Positions 63,001-64,000 of a DNA stretch of 64,000 nucleotides are shown piece after piece (within the stretch, counting starts at the first letter, position 1; every line of letters starts with the position of its first letter). Both the position numbers and the translations under genes were made by a program. Origin of the DNA: Methanosarcina siciliae T4/M. Lineage in GTDB: Archaea > Halobacteriota > Methanosarcinia > Methanosarcinales > Methanosarcinaceae. The stretch lies in NCBI RefSeq assembly GCF_000970085.1, contig NZ_CP009506.1, positions 3,410,001 to 3,474,000 on the forward strand, read 5' to 3'. The notes beneath the pieces are model-generated. The model was given only the letters and a program-made list of their open reading frames with translations, was not told where the DNA came from and made no database searches.

Positions 63001-63299
63001 CTTTCGCTCTGCTCGGGATCTCAATAAACTCCTGAGAAGTATCCTGAAATACTGTCCAGTCAGATATGTGCCAATTTTTTTCAAATCTTCAAAGAAACAC
63101 TTCAAGATCTAAACATTTTTAACTTTTTCATAGGACTAATTCGATATGCTCCGCTGTTTGGATGGCAAATTCTTACCTTAAAACCGTTCACTATATCTGG
63201 AATACCTTGTTGATGTTGGAGAGCAGACTCTCCAGTGTGAACCCTCTTACATTCCTGCCGGACAGCCGGATGCAGTCCTAATTCACATCCCCAAAAGTA
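63001..63299. other. intergenic with possible coding remnant and terminator hairpin
   Basis: A plus-strand frame near 63180-63290 reads YLVDVGEQTLQCEPSYIPAG, then QPDAVLIHIPKSINYFDIA, protein-like but without a start; it may be a relic. The hairpin GGAGAG/CTCTCC at 63218-63233 lies 3' of the minus-strand ABC gene and could terminate it. Confidence 0.35.
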
Positions 63300-64000
63300 T
63301 TAATTACTTTGATATTGCGCCTTTAACATTGAGGAAAAAATTCCTTGTTTTTCTTTTAATTCAAAAGGTGTGCCTGTTTCTGCGATAACCCCGTCTTTAA
63401 TAACAACAATCTTATCAGCCCCTGAAACTGTTCTCATACGGTGCGCAATAATCAAAACGGTTTTGTTTTTTATAAGCTCACTGAGTGCCCTTTGGATTTT
63501 GCTCTCATTTTCCGCATCAAGAGATGCTGTAGCCTCGTCAAGCAGGATAATTGGAGCGTCTTTCAGTATTGCTCTGGCTATTGATATACGCTGTCTTTCG
63601 CCTCCCGATAATTTTTCCCCGTTTTCTCCTATTAAGGTGTCATATCCTTGCGGAAGCTTCTTTACGAACTCATCGCATTGGGCCAGTTGTGCTGCCTTCA
63701 TTACTTCTTCATCCGGTGCTTCTTCCTTCCCAAGACGGATATTATCCATAACTCTTGAATTAAAAAGCGTAACATCCTGAAAAACAATTGAAAAATTATT
63801 CAGAAGGGTTTCGGGATCAATCCGAGAGATATCTTCTCCGCCCAGGGTTATGACTCCTCTGTCGATATCCCAGAAACGAGCAGACAGTTTTGCAACCGTG
63901 CTTTTCCCGCCGCCGGAAGGTCCTACAAGCGCCGTTACTTCGCCTTGCTTTGCGGTGAAGTTTACATTCTGCAATGTTTGCACACCGTCTTGATAGGAGA
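63300..64000 (-). CDS. ABC exporter ATP-binding domain (5' part outside the window)
   Basis: The C-terminal nucleotide-binding domain of an ABCB-type half transporter; the gene continues past the right edge. Walker A LVGPSGGGKSTVAKLSARF, Q-loop IVFQDVTLFNSRVMDNIRLG, signature LSGGERQRISIARAILKD, Walker B IILLDEATASLD and switch His in IIAHRMRTV. Half transporters of this type export lipids or peptides, and some (YbtPQ/IrtAB-like) handle siderophores. Its neighbours here make metal-complex transport plausible but unproven. Confidence 0.93.
   Translation of the reverse strand, partial: SYQDGVQTLQNVNFTAKQGEVTALVGPSGGGKSTVAKLSARFWDIDRGVITLGGEDISRIDPETLLNNFSIVFQDVTLFNSRVMDNIRLGKEEAPDEEVMKAAQLAQCDEFVKKLPQGYDTLIGENGEKLSGGERQRISIARAILKDAPIILLDEATASLDAENESKIQRALSELIKNKTVLIIAHRMRTVSGADKIVVIKDGVIAETGTPFELKEKQGIFSSMLKAQYQSN

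Overview
This window looks like part of a Methanosarcina chromosome, probably M. acetivorans or a close relative. The archaeal information-processing genes (20S proteasome alpha subunit, exosome Rrp4/Rrp41/Rrp42, SBDS, L37Ae, RpoP, two aIF1A copies), the moderate G+C with long A/T-rich intergenic stretches, and the many decayed genes and insertion-sequence (IS) remnants all fit. All calls are by reading the sequence; no database search was run.

Layout. 0-8.5 kb: uroporphyrinogen-III methyltransferase and uroporphyrinogen-III synthase (tetrapyrrole branch), a GH13 glycosidase, RNase Z, a small conserved protein, and an AMA-type AAA ATPase ending in a proteasome-docking HbYX motif. 9.4-14.7 kb: the proteasome-exosome superoperon psmA-SBDS-rrp4-rrp41-rrp42-rpl37ae-rpoP, with a long acidic tail on Rrp41 and a candidate structured RNA before rpl37ae. 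15-23 kb: a copper-handling locus with a CopA ATPase, a CopZ-like chaperone with an ATT start, a variant HMA protein and several decayed HMA copies. Set into it are an HxlR regulator, a CooC-like ATPase and a flavin reductase that share a candidate operator. 23-30 kb: envelope proteins, a beta-lactamase-fold hydrolase, a broken MFS gene, a methyltransferase and an SMR exporter. 30.5-34.1 kb: an amplified block of RGG/CxxC-x17-CxxC mini-proteins with a shared long leader, interleaved with two aIF1A genes that both appear to start at CTG. 34-41 kb: a ThDP enzyme with an aldehyde dehydrogenase, lipoproteins, a TauE exporter and an orphan ABC permease. 42-51 kb: an Opp/Dpp/Nik-type ABC importer, two paralogous SAM methyltransferases and a DtxR-type metal regulator; the importer and the second methyltransferase carry homologous ~200 bp upstream regions. 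51-55 kb: HEPN-like and pyrophosphatase-like proteins and decayed DNA.

The most unusual part is 55-64 kb. A secreted 1950-residue protein alternates GLUG-repeat blocks with CbiX-type class II chelatase modules and a tentative FmdE-like domain. Its 3' end is cut off next to an IS66 remnant. The same strand carries a translationally coupled small ORF, an LCM/Tcmp-type methyltransferase and an ABC exporter ATPase that runs off the window. A ~110 bp element with a 22-bp palindrome occurs on both sides of the segment. I read this as a horizontally acquired surface metal/tetrapyrrole-handling locus; that reading is an inference. The second candidate system is the metal-regulator/importer/methyltransferase cluster at 42-51 kb.
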